From Lentinula raphanica (lineage: Eukaryota; Basidiomycota; Agaricomycetes; Agaricales; Omphalotaceae), in the NCBI GenBank assembly GCA_027919835.1, contig JANVFP010000028.1, positions 496,001 to 560,000 on the forward strand: 64,000 nt of DNA, written 5' to 3'. The notes under the pieces are model-generated. The model worked only from the letters and a program-made list of their open reading frames with translations, was not told where the DNA came from and made no database searches. Both the position numbers and the translations under genes were made by a program. This document shows, piece by piece, positions 48,917 through 61,000 of this stretch; the stretch's first letter is position 1, and each line of letters begins with the position of its first letter.

Positions 48917-51900
48917 GGTTGTCTCGAACAGTAACAACAACGAGCAATCCACGGAATAGACACCACTTCTGCAGGACATTCACGATTTGACGGTATGTGT
49001 TAGTTTGTGCACAGCAGCGTTGACTTACGATCACCCCTCTAATTCTAGCTCGTCCCTCTACTCCACCATCCAATAGTCATCTCTCTCCTTCTGCCCATCC
49101 TTCGATCACTTCACCCGCAGCTAACTCAGGAAGACCCCATTCACATATTTCGCTGATCCTACTCCGTCTCCGCCGCCTAGTAAGATTAACTTCTCATTAG
49201 GTAGGGCGGGGCCTACTGCAAATGGTTTCAAGTGACCGCCGCCACCGGGACAGGTTAATAGGTGACCGGTGACCATCTAGCACCTAACCTCCGCATAGGA
49301 ACTTCAGGTAAGCTAGCCTTTGTATCGTGAGATACCCTACGTTGACGTGTTACATTCGCAGTTCCTTCGACGTCAATTCCTCCTGTTCCTCAACCAGGGA
49401 AGCGCTTGCCCAAACTAAGTCTGAACACAAGTGGAGTGGGTGGCCTTGGCGTCGGTGGTGAACGAGATACAGGATTTGGTGGCGGCGCCGGAGGAAGCTT
49501 AGGTAGGCGAGCGGGGACCAAACTCAGGAGTGCTACAGTAGGTGTTGGACCAGGTCCTGGAGGACATTGGGGAGGGAAGTCATTGTCTGCTAAACCATAT
49601 CAACACGTTATGACACACCACATTCAAGCTGTAAAGATCAAGAGTCACATCTCTACAACAATACTATCTCAATCCACGACGTCAAAAATGACTTCCGAGC
49701 GAGAGATGCTCGCTTTATCCCCTTCTTCCAATTGCAGGATTATTTCCTAGTCTCTCACCCTTCCTTTTCCACCATTGAACGGGGACCATGCAACTAACCT
49801 TCATTCTCCTTCGCCTTCACACCTCAATCTCACCTATTCCTATCATCGTGTGACGTCGAGTCCGCCAGGTTCTGCTCGAATTTATGGCTCGTTCGTCGGT
49901 GATAGCAAGCCTCCTCCTAGTTCAGGCTTTAGCAAGACTAGTTTCTCGAGTATAGGTTTCCCTTCGGAGACAGCAAGCAAGAAAGCTCTAACCCCCAAAC
50001 CTTCGCTTGACAAAAACCTCTCTTCATATGATCATCTATCTGGCAAGAATTCAACTTCGAGCGGCCTGATGAAGGGTCCACTGAAGGACTCGATGACTAT
50101 CCAGAGGAGGCTGAGCTATCCTCTTCATCATCTAGCGACAGAAGCGAACTGAGTAGCATCGGAAGCGAGGACGACAGCCAGCTTTCTCTTTCGTCATATA
50201 CCTCGACCAACTCCTCCTCTTCAAAGGATTCTGATCACATGGAGCCATATGCACCATCATCAGTGGAAAGACATGCAAGGAGCGATAATGTTAGCAGCGT
50301 GAACCGCGATAGCCACAACGTGCCAAAAACAGCCTATTTCACTCCTCCGCATACACCTACACAGTTCGAAGGAAACAGTTCCCTAATCTCTGCTCAACTG
50401 ACGCATGCGCTAAAGTCTCATTCATCCTTCTTTGGATATAATGAAGGCAATGGAGGGGGCGGTAGATGCGGCAACGGACGTCCACCAGAATCGACCCCAG
50501 AAGACGAGTACGATCGCCACGCTACTCCTCGTACTGCACGGCCTGAGAGTGGGTCAGTATCAGGATGCCAGACGGCCCTAGATGGAACTGGTTCTGCGCT
50601 TACTCATCAGTTATCTGCTATCGGTTTCTACGGGCAGGATTACAACGACGATGAAAGTTTCTCTCAGGGATATTCCTTTTCGGCGTACCTGCGTCGTATG
50701 AAGAACCATCCTTCAGTGGTTCATTTGGCTACCCACCACATGTGCCTCACCTTTATGGTGATTGAGAACGGTCGTCTTCGTTTTCATCTCTGTACCCTCC
50801 ACCATCAATAGACTCAGTTGATTCGGAAGGCGAAGGAGAGGATCCGATGGGTTTCACTGTCTCGACGATCTTACCTGGCTCCCTATTCCTAGGTCCCAAA
50901 TCCACAAGTTGGGACCATGTGAAGCCGCTTGAAGAGTTGGGCGTCAGACGGATTCTTAACCTTGCAGCAGAGTGCGGACCCCATGATTGGGGATTGGGGT
51001 TAGATAAGCCTGGTGACAAGAAAGACGGGAAACAGGAGGGTAGCGCTAGTCCGCAAGGTAGTGGCTTTGAGAAGTACTACAAGATCGCGATGAGGGATAC
51101 TGTGGAAGAAGATAGTATAGGGCGCGGTGTTCGCATTGTTTGTGCAGGTATGGTTTCCTCCGTTGCTTCTTGCTTGATGGAAATTCAGTGGTTTTTTGGT
51201 TGACGTAGATCATGCACTGCGCTTGCTCTCTGCTCCTGTTTACGTTCACCGTCAAGCTGGAACATCGCGTTCAGTGACGGCAGTCATCGTAACCTTTATC
51301 ATGCGAACCATTGGCCTTTGTTCAAAGCTTACTCCTTCGTTCTCGAACGGCGAAAGGATATTTAACCCAACATCGGATTCGTTTCAGAGCTCACGGGCTT
51401 TGAAGAAGAAGAACTTGGTGGCAAAAGCGGTGGTGAGGATATGCTAAACATCATCATCGTCAAGGCGGAGGCCCAGGTGCAGGTGCTCCTCTACAGCCCA
51501 GTGCTACAGCGGCAACACGAGAAGAGCAAGGCGAAAATGTTCCCTGTGGTTCGACCAGATAATCCAGAAGGTTTCGGGATGGTCGCTTCGATGAGGAAAT
51601 CCGTCCACGCAAGAGAGTATGCCTCCGTCCACCACATATGCTCACCATGGCTATCCGTACTCAGTCGACGAACCCAGCACAATGTCGCGTCTCCTGTCCG
51701 ATGACAACAATGGTTCTGGGAGTGGCAGTAACAGTGCTTCTTCGTCTGCTACTGCAAGCCCAGAAATTGACGGAGAGTATTGAGCTGGAGTGTTTTTCAG
51801 GAGTGATATGGCTGGTAACTTGTTTGCAGGTGGTATTCTGGCGCTGGGAGATGCTGCTCAAGAGCAGGAAGTAAGGGATGCAAACGGGAGGTATAGACAA

Positions 51901-52065
51901 GCGCGGAGAGTACCAGTCAATGAAACGATCCTGCAGCCGATGAGAAGGGTCAGTAAAGCCGGACTGGAGATCGGGGAGTTTTATCGTGGTGAAGGGAAGA
52001 TGATGTGGGGTGAGGACGAGGAGGAAGCTGTCGAAGGTGCCTACAAAAATGAACAGGAGTTATGA
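48917..52065 (+). pseudogene. Dual-specificity (MAP-kinase-type) phosphatase, inactivated
   Basis: A Ser/Pro/Gly-rich N-terminal region (STPPSNSHLSPSAHPS; KLSLNTSGVGGLGVGGERD) is followed by acidic Ser runs and then the phosphatase domain: GSLFLGPKSTSWDHVKPLEE, LGVRRILNLAAECG, YYKIAMRDTVEE, APVYVHRQAGTSRSVTAVI, then in a shifted frame SFVLERRKDI and PNIGFVSEL. The C-terminal tail ends near ETILQPMRRVSKAGLE. These enzymes dephosphorylate Tyr and Thr of kinases. The signature HCxxGxxR reads HRxxGxxR: the catalytic Cys is Arg (CGT at 51250). There are also frameshifts near 50070, 50690 and 51300 and in-frame stops near 50764 and 51363. It is a dead gene with nearly its full length preserved. Confidence 0.8.
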
Positions 52066-52984
52066 TGAGAGGATGTACAACCGATCTTATACTTCTGGCT
52101 GAACTTCAGCAAGGTAAACCTTGGATGTGGCTTCTTGGGTTGGGGAACTGATCCCTTCGTCAGATACCAACACCGGCCCATTAGCAGCGCCACACGTAAA
52201 GCAAATGCATGTATTTGCGGCGGCGCATCACAGTGAAATGCGGCGGCATTACCGATATCCTTAGCCTTAGAGATGAATGAGAGTGATATCGATGAATCTT
52301 GCTCCACTGAACATTCCTAGTGAGGTCCAGTGTCAGTCTATATAATATGTTGCACCGAGTATACCGACGACATAGTACTAGTAGTACTTACGGATACTTC
52401 AGTGTCTATTCTCCGAGCAAAATTTGGATGCCGTTCATGATAACGCTACCATTGAATATGCGGGTACTCTGGTTGACAACGGGTGCGCGTTCAATTCACG
52501 TTGAACCCGATTTGAGGACACTCAACAAAGAGCAGGAGGAGAGGTAGGAGCAATCGTGGTGGAAAGGTATCAGCGCACACTGTGGCAAGTGAGGAGACGG
52601 CCATAGTAGGTATTCTGCAGAAAGAGAGAAGGTGATCCAAGGATAGAGTCCAGAATTGCAAGTTGAAAGACCAAATGGAAGTCAATAAAGTTATGAGTTC
52701 GAAAGCACAGACAGATTCCTAAATACAATCGAAGACGCTGAACGGGGGTAGAATTATTAGTACTATCGAGTCTCGTTGAGAGTGGATGCCAGTCTTCCGA
52801 GACTCGAACTCGTAGCTACCGCCGCTACGGTATAGATACTCATCGGTGTCGGAGTGTTGCTCTAATATTTGCTGGTGAGTATCTCAACAGATCTCTGACT
52901 ACATCTCTTACGCCTCGCCTGCCGCTCGGGTTAGTGATATCTGATCATGAGTGACGGAGAGGTCGAGAACCACCGCGTATGATT
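52066..52984. other. Intergenic with dispersed repeat copy 2
   Basis: No gene is supported. The repeat near 52652-52720 is listed separately. A GAGTTCGAGTC box-B-like string on the minus strand near 52809-52822 does not sit in a tRNA fold. Confidence 0.35.
52652..52720. repeat. Dispersed repeat, copy 2 (other copy near 5751-5824)
   Basis: It begins with the same 27-bp run as copy 1 (CAGAATTGCAAGTTGAAAGA...) and continues with looser similarity. It lies in the same orientation as copy 1. Confidence 0.5.
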
Positions 52985-54780
52985 TTATTGTCCGAACGTT
53001 AGAGAGATTGAGGCCTGATTGAGGCAGATGAACTTAGTCTGGTGCAGGTATTCGCAATCCAATGAAATCCAGAGAGGATCTATCTGCATGACCAAAAATC
53101 TCAATTGTTCTACATTTGAAGAGCAGTAATAGTCTCTTGCAATACTGCGTCCTGCCAGACGGTAGACCCTTGATATTTCCCAACTCGGATCATAGTCCGA
53201 GTTCCTCCAATAAGAGTAGACGCAAACCCGCCAAATTTTTCGACTGAGCGGGCAGTCGATATGAAACTGGCACTTGTTCATTATTAATGTGCGGACCATA
53301 TCCCAGATGCAACATGTACATGATTGCGAAAATTCCACAATCAGAATTGTTGACTTGCCTAGGTATCTTATAGACACTCAGTCGCTGCAGTGTGGAACTG
53401 TAGAACATACTTACTTTGGAATGGATTTCAAGTTTCCACCTTTGCTCGTGATTGCTTATAGTGTCGGACCATGCCTCCGCAAGTACTTTCCATACCTGCT
53501 GCATGTTCTGTTCAATCGTTTGTAACTTAACACAGTTTGAAATTGCAGTATGATCAAGTTGCTTACCTTGTATGCAGTTTGGTAGACTTGTGTATTTGCA
53601 CTCCCTCTTTCTAATGAGTCAAAAACTTGCATTGTTGACGAGGCCCCGCAGATTGACCCTACAAACCAATGTGTATTATTTATGTTGAGGGGAAATATCA
53701 GCCTGATATTCCGGTCCTCGAAACGAGGTTTGAGGGCCTAAGTACAAGTCCTTGATACTGGTGTGATATACTAAGATGAATTTGAATGCCCACCTTCAAC
53801 GGTTTGGATCTGATCTCGCCTTCTGAGTTTTTGAGGGTGTCATGTGGTTTCGATGCGGGAAGAATGTAATGATATGCAAAGTTGGTATCCAGATATGCAA
53901 CACATTGTTGACTGCCTGGATGAGAAAATTTGGCGTTGAGTTTTGAAATGAATACATTCATGAGATTAGAATTGAGCCATTTTAAGGACAGCATGCGGTC
54001 GAGATCGTCGTGATTGACGATATATTCGTCATTCCAGGTTGTCTTCGGAAACCTGTATTCCTTGCCAGCCCCCTGCAGGACAGATATTCGCTGAATGAGT
54101 TACGTTCAACATACCAAATTCCAAAGGTTTGATACACACGCACTTTGCTCAACAACGCATCTCCTACTGACGGGTACATATCTTTCCATGAATTAATTGT
54201 CCGCTCAAGACTCTGGCTCATGGCTAAAAAGACCAGGCTAGCACGTCGAAACAGAGAATGTTGGTAGGATATGATCTCTGCCAACGACGAGTGTCCTTCA
54301 GCTCGACACGATTTCACAGCTTCGAGAAACGTATACAGAAGCACTTTTCTGTGTACTTCTATCTCGCGAAATCTTGCCCTTTCGTCGATGATTAACTGAT
54401 ACGATTCAAGGTCGCCGGATATGAGGTTTTCCCAGTGATATTGCGACTTAGCGGTCATAACTTTGTTCAAATTCTCCAGCCAACCCTCGATGGTAAAATT
54501 GGCCAGTTCTGCTTCGCTCCGAGGTAAGGGAAATCCGTTTTCCAGAAACCAATGTTTGACGCTTTCGCCCAAATCATTCAGGCAGGTAGTCAAGATTCCT
54601 GGGGGTGGAAGAACCGCTTCAGAAATCAGGATTACCTCCGCTGCTGATAGTAAATCAATCAGGAATCTCGAGAGAACACAGAACGATGTAATTACCGTTG
54701 GCGTTTCGTGATTCCATTTGTATTTGTGGACGATGAATCGTCCCGACCAATGTACTTTCCTTCACATCATAGTAAGCCAT
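52985..54780 (-). pseudogene. Ulp1-type (C48) cysteine protease, one frameshift
   Basis: From the ATG at 54780 (MAYYDVKESTLVG) the exons give AEVILISEAVLPPPG, ENGFPLPRSEAELANFTIEG, ISYQHSLFRRASLVFLAMSQ, NSFSEYLSCRGLARNTGF, then, in another frame, NHDDLDRMLSLKWLNSNLMN, NNTHWFVGSI (catalytic His), VFDSL (Asp) and QVNNSDCGIFAIM (Gln and Cys). Ulp1 proteases cut SUMO-like modifiers. This agaric version, with the long PPxAxF to LERTINSW region, is often found beside DNA transposons. The frame breaks once near 54030, between the N-terminal region and the catalytic domain, with no fitting intron. All four catalytic residues survive, so the damage is recent, or it is a sequence error. Confidence 0.7.
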
Positions 54781-55480
54781 CGTGATAAAAACATCAGTGC
54801 CATTCAATAGAAATGAGCAATGTCAGCAGGCTCACTGAATGAGGTATACTCTCGAGTCGGTACACCTGCTGCACAAGTCGTGACAAGAGGCGACGTTGGC
54901 AATAATGCTCAGATCTGAGCGATAAGATAGACAAAGTTGAGTCGGCGTACGTCACTACACCGCGCCACCAGGCAAATATATCAGTCGGAAAAGGTGTCGG
55001 GAAAGGATTTGAAAATAATCACGTTTTGCAGTTCATTTTGGGTTTGAATAAAATCAAATATCCCTCTTGGAATTAGTTTTGAAAATAATTACCCTTTTCA
55101 GTTAAAAACTCGCCCAGGTTTTGTTTTGGTAATATATATTTTATGTGTCGGTGAAAGGCAACCTTTTGCAATGTTTTAATCAGGCATATAAAGGATCAAA
55201 TAGTGAATACTTTTCAAGAACATTATATTGACAATAAATTATGCCTTTATCCACCAAATAAGGAATTGAGATTCTTTGTTTTATTCGAGTAGAATTAATT
55301 ATATTATCTTTAGGAAAAACAAAACGGTCAATGGTCGGGACATGGTCGGGACATGGTCGGGAGATGACCAGACGAGTGGCTCCCCTTCAAGAGGCCATGC
55401 TCTCACCCTCAACTTGCGATACTCGAGCGACGCCGTGGTCACGCCGATGATGGGATGAATTTTCGGGCACTCAACAGCCG
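54781..55480. other. AT-rich patch with local repeats
   Basis: The segment 55010-55330 is much more AT-rich than its surroundings. A 26-bp direct repeat (TTTGAAAATAATxAC...TTxCAGTT) occurs at about 55010 and 55077. Just after it, a GGTCGGGACAT-type unit of about 11-12 bp is repeated three times (55328-55364). This could be the end of a mobile element upstream of the Ulp1-like gene, but no terminal inverted repeat was found. Confidence 0.4.
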
Positions 55481-57022
55481 GTAAGTGTGTGAGACTTATA
55501 AAACAATTTCATTAGAGAGGTCTAAAGTGCACAGAGTGACGACAAGTGAAACGAGCGATTTAATAGGGTACTTCATTGCACTTGAAATATATATAGAGAA
55601 TTCAGAAGTACAGCATAAGGAGCAATTCAACGTCGTATTACAATTTACAAGGCAAAACTCAACACGGATCGAATGGGTGACTAGAGGCAAGACGGTGCAA
55701 GTGAGGTACGGAGTGAAGAGATGCTGCCAGTAGGATGTGAATCAGCACAGAACTCAGACTGTAAGATGCGCAAAACGTACCGAGGCTCAATTAGAGAGTA
55801 AATTGTCAGAGATCAATGTACTGAACCAATCGTGGGCGGTTGCGCTGCGGAATTCGGATATTAGTGATGTTAGGTGACATAGTTAGGCGACACCTTACCA
55901 AACCCCAAGTATCGGCATGAACAGAGAAAGCCTTCTTGAAAGCGTGCAATTGGTGCCGACATCGTCCTCGCGCGTATACGTTTGGGATGCAAAAGGGGAC
56001 TTGTTAATGATTGCATTCGGGAAAGATACCGGCCTGATAACCAAGTCAAAAAATGGATCTACTATGACAAGCACAAGCGCACCTTGTGAACCATCCTGCA
56101 AAACCAACCACATTACAAGTCAGATAAGCTATATCCTGACGAGAATGATAACACGCCTTCGTGCCTGCAAACTCCACGAGAGAACCTGATATACCATTTC
56201 CTGAAAAGGCTGAGATATCCGCACCCAGTACACGAGCGTGAAGATTCCATGCGAGTTCCTGCCAGATTTGAAGCTCATATCCACGCAACAAGCCCTACGA
56301 GCTCAAGACAGCAAGAAATCAAGTACGCCTTGGAAGTAGCTTCGGGAATGAATTTCGGACCTTTGCCTGCTATAGAGTGAGAGAGAGGCAGGAGTCGTCG
56401 GAAATATGGCAATCGGAAGGTTGTAGCCAAACGGGAATACAGTTTTGGAAAAGACTGTGCAGCCAGCAAAGCCTTGCCTAGATGAGGGGCTGGGCGTTTG
56501 CTGGCTGCAAGAAGTGATGGTGAATATACTAGGGCGCTCTGAAGAAGTGCTGGTAACGTTGAGAGTTGGTTTGGAGAAGACGAGAAGTAAGACGTTGAGC
56601 GCAGCTTCCCCACGGTTGTGAATCATGATTGCATAAGCGTTCGATGGGTCTCGACTCTCCACGGGTTCATTCATGCATCTTATGCACGTACCCATACGAC
56701 CCCGATTTCCTTATACTCTCAAAGCCGTATGCCTGGACAATAACCATTTTCTGTCAATTCCCGTACCGTCCCTTGTATTCCCTTTGCAACAAGTAGATCA
56801 AAGACCATCGATGGCTCCTCAAATCCCCTTTGTGCTTCATCCTCGTGCTTCGGCTACACCGTTCCCTTGTTTCCAGAATCTTAAAAGCAGTTCGCCCGTC
56901 GTTCTATCCGACTTCATCCCCTCGCTCTATCTGCCACTCTATTCTCTCATTGCAACCACAGCCATCTTCAAGTATATATAAACAGTCAAATTTTTGAACC
57001 GTATTCTAACCAAGCTCTTAGC
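55481..57022. other. No firm gene; upstream region of RING gene 3
   Basis: Frames of 80-130 codons overlap on both strands between 55890 and 56980, with no recognisable motif. The 3' part must contain the RING gene 3 promoter; AGTATATATAAA lies near 56972-56983, about 40 bp before the ATG at 57023, and could act as a TATA element. Confidence 0.35.
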
Positions 57023-57978
57023 ATGCCTGCTACGTCCTCGTCTCGACAAATCACAGAAGCGCGTACCTCCGCGACGAGCTCTCCTTACCGCACCCGTCTC
57101 ATTACGTACAGCAAGAAGGACCAACGAACTAGGAGTCGTCGTAATTTGTCCGGTTCCAGTTCTGACGAGCCAATGCTCATCTCCGATAGCGACGAAGATT
57201 TTCAGGTATGCAGGTTACACGATACACGCAATGAGATCTTGCTTATCTGTCATCTAGCTTGTCACAAGAGATACAGCTTCGAAGGGGAAGGGGAAAGCAA
57301 AGGGGAAAGCGAAAATGACTACGCCAGAAATTCTTTCAGACGATGATGTTGTTTTTATCAGTGGGCCTGCCAAAGTAAGTGTTGGCCGCTAATAAGAAGG
57401 ATGCTTCTGATGTATGTCCCTTAGGCAAGCTCTAGCCGTCAATCGAACGTCCAAGAAAAGGGCACGGACAAAAATCAAGCCCAGGTGCGCTATCTGCTTA
57501 TGATCTGCCTTTCCATCCAATTTCTAAAGCCTACCCTCGTTCAGAACGTTTTTGAGTTGATGTTCACAGACTTTTTGCGCAAACAAGAGGAGAATTTAAG
57601 CTGCTCTATCTGTATGGAAATTGTGAACAACCCACACGTGTAAGTCGTTCTTGCTTTCCTTTGAAATGAGTACTTATATATGTTGCCAGCTTGTGGTGTG
57701 GCCATTTCTTCTGCGCCGAGTGCCTGACTGGACATGCCAAAGCTCTTGTCAAGCAGCGCGATAACCCTCGATGCCCTACTTGCCGCGTGATCCATGGCCG
57801 TTTCAAACCCGCCGAATCGTATGTCCTACGCGAGCAAGCCTATGATCTGCGACAGGCACTCCATATTCCTCAGCCGGAGCGTGGAGCGTTGGTGTGGCCT
57901 GAAAAATTTATACCTACCGAACGGGATCGCGAAGAAACCCTTCCATCTCGAATTCGCCCTACGGACACCTTGTTTTAA
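57023..57978 (+). CDS. RING-finger protein 3
   Basis: Five exons (57023-57205, 57258-57374, 57425-57484, 57545-57639, 57690-57978) join in frame into 247 residues. The N-terminal part is basic and Ser-rich with acidic runs (LISDSDEDFQ, SDDDVVFISG) that resemble SUMO-interacting motifs: a short hydrophobic stretch beside acidic residues. The RING reads CSIC, EIVNNPHV, LWCGHFFCAEC, CPTC, with the intron at the same point as in paralogues 1 and 2. After it comes a helical tail (AYDLRQALHI). It is likely a nuclear ubiquitin ligase; the SUMO link is inference. Its stop lies 93 bp from the stop of CC2, tail-to-tail. The frame is intact. Confidence 0.85.
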
Positions 57979-58071
57979 ACTTGTTCGATTCTGTCATATT
58001 CATTGACCTTCGAAGGGTAGATACTCATGTCTCTAAACGTCTTTCTACAATAACTTCATACTCCTCCTACC

Positions 58072-61000
58072 TTACTGAAACCAATACTTAAATGTGTGTT
58101 GTCTCGCGAGTAATGTCACACTATAAACTGCTTCATGCAATGGATCATAAGATATTATTGAATTTATCAACTGGTATATCAAACGTTTGGAATTATTCCA
58201 CATCCATAGCAGACTCCCCTCGCCTGGCGCTGTGGTACCGCTGCCCACATTTGGTGCAGCACTGGATCCGGCTTCAGGGGTTGTGTTTGGATTGTAGGTT
58301 TTGAAGCTAACTCGATTAAAGGTGTATTCTGCCAACTTGAGCTCCATCAACTCATGAGGGAACAGCGGCTCAAGAAATTCTTCACGAAAAAATTCCCGAG
58401 GGAGGTCGGTAGGGGGTGACCGATGGCTTAGCCTGTTCGAACGAAGCCTAGGAATACGACCGGCTCCTGCTCGATGGAAGATGAGCTTTTCGAGAACAGG
58501 AGCTTGACCCATTATGTTGAATAAATCATCGAAATCAGGATGTCGCCAGTAAGACTGAAGGACAACCTTCACGTTCTGCTTGACTTTGACACCCTCGACT
58601 TCCACTTCTCTGACATCATCCTCTTCATCGGACATACCGTTATCACCCAAAATTTCCGTCGCGTTGAGTCCATAAGACCAAAAATCGACTCCAGATTGAT
58701 CTCCACGCTCTCGACAAACTCCAATCATGATAGCAGCAATGTCGGCACGCGACGTCCGCTTCTACGGGGCTGTTGGAACAGACAAAGGAACTAGAAGTGG
58801 TCAACTCACTACATGGAGAACGCTCCGGTTAGCGCTACGCTTCTTCCGTTTGTCATGGCTCAAAGCAATACGCAGAACCCGGTCGTCATTGGTTTCGCCA
58901 GGTTGTGGGCGCGCGTCGATGATGTCTTTGTAAATGCGGTAGAGTCGATCTCTGAACAGATCATCCCACTCAATCTTCTCCGGTTTCTTCCCAAAACGGC
59001 CATCTTTACAGTTGTTAACGATTTCTCGTGCTTTGAGAGCGAATTTATGAGCAAGCGCGCGGTTCCAGGGAGACGCCTTCATTGACTTCACATCAGCAGC
59101 GAATTTGTCAATCCGGGTGTTGCGCAGTTTTGGACCGTTGTTTATTGGATCCCTGATGAAATCTTCTATCTTCTTGAGCTCGACTCCATCCCTCGCAAAG
59201 GCCGCCCAAATGCTCTTAACATTGAAGGCTTCCTTCAATAAGTCTCGAGCAAGTTCCTAAAATACATGAGTAAATTGAGTGTTTCAAAGAGATGAGCACT
59301 CACATTGATAGTGTTTTTGACAGTCTTTTTGCCCCCTTTGCTTTGACCTGACTTCTCCCAGTGTTTCTGCACCTGACTAACGTCACTAGGCTCGTCGTCG
59401 TTGTCCAGAGGTCTCCTCGATTCTTGATCCGATCCATCTTCATCGTCAGAATCCATTTCGTTGGCTGGGTTTCGATTCCTATTTGGTGTGGGGACTTCCT
59501 TTTGCTTTCCTTTATCTCGGGTTCCACTGGTAGACTAGGTAACAATGAAAAATCAATCAAGTTGTCTCATTTCTTGAGACGCATCAACATACCGGTCTAG
59601 CTGGAGTAGAACCACCAGCGCCCGAGTTACGACGAGCTTCATCCTCGTCACCGTCTTGATCCGATTCGTTATCCAGATAGGTATCACGCTCACTGTCCTC
59701 CTAGACGGGTAACGTTAGCGAAAGGATGAGCGCTATAAGCCTTTGGTGCAAAAAGCTTCAATCGCACCTCCATAGCATAGTTGGAATGTTTTGATTTATC
59801 CCAGGGTTTCAAACGTTTCTTGGAACCCTACAGCAACAGTCAAAAACGAGCTAACAGGAGGACTGCATACTTACATCGAGTCCTGCTGAGAAATCAGGTA
59901 GTCGCCATTGCGGATAGTTGGCACGAACACGATTCAGTTCTGCCTGTACCGGTGCTCTTGCCAGCGTACGGCCCAGTCCACCTACCGACCGGAGATCCTG
60001 TAGAATATCTCCATTCAGGGGACGCGCGGCAGAAAAATTGGTGGGTGTTGAAGGGTTGGTGGGCATCGAAGGGTTGGTGGGCATCGAGGGGTTGGTGGGC
60101 ATCGAAGGGGTTGTTTGTGGCGGAAAGCTCGTCGGTTGAGTGTTGTTGGTGGAAGCTGAGTGAGAGCCATGAACTGAGGTTGATTGTGTAGCTGCACTTG
60201 ATGATTGAAGACGCTGTATGAAGACATCAGCCGGTAAAGTAGTGGAAGCAATGGGCTTTGTCAATATTACCTGCATTTCTCGTTCAAGTTTCTGAATCTT
60301 CAGGCTCTTGTCAAGGTTTTCTTGTTGCAGAACAGCAATCTGATCTGGAACAGCAGCGTTCGTCGCAGTCTTTGCACCAGTTAGTCTCCCATTTCAGAAA
60401 AGGAGTACTACTGTTTTTCTCACCTCTTTGGCCTTATCCTGGAGCCGAAAGAGCCGTCAGTTCAGGAATGACAAAACGTGCACTATACGTACTTTGAGAT
60501 CTTTCACGATGGACTCCAAACTTGCCTTATCACTCTGTAGTTTCTTGATTTCTTGAAGTTTCGCCCCAACATGTTCATCGAAGTTTTGTTTCTTGGCCAG
60601 TGATTGCTGTTGTATAATTCACATAACGAAGTCAGTTTTCAGCGTAGCACGTATGTCCGAAATTCAACCTCAAGCTCCTCTTGAACCTTCGAAAGTTCTC
60701 CTTCGGTTTCACCCAGTCGTGTTTCTAGACTTCCGTGATCGCGCTGAAGCAAGTTCAGAATGAGCTCATCCCAGGTATGGATCACTTACCTTGAGCTTCT
60801 CATATAGTCCAGCCATGACATCGAATCGGGGCTACAAATGGACCATTTGAATGTCTGATATTTGGCAAATCGTGACAATTGAATACCCTTGCCACCCAAT
60901 GATCGTCTGACACTGTCTGTGCAGCCTTTGCCAATCAACATGAATTTGACCTCCCTGGTGTAGATCGACTTACCTTTAACCTCTTGATCTCGTTCTGCAA

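Noticed and set aside
52790..52865. tRNA-like element on the minus strand (GAGTTCGAGTC box B)
   Set aside because: No acceptor stem pairs with the sequence after the T-arm, and no box A or anticodon arm can be drawn.
59781..60191. Plus-strand ORF with GWWASKGWW repeats
   Set aside because: It is the complement of the PSMPTN minisatellite in CC2; the minus frame fits the gene.
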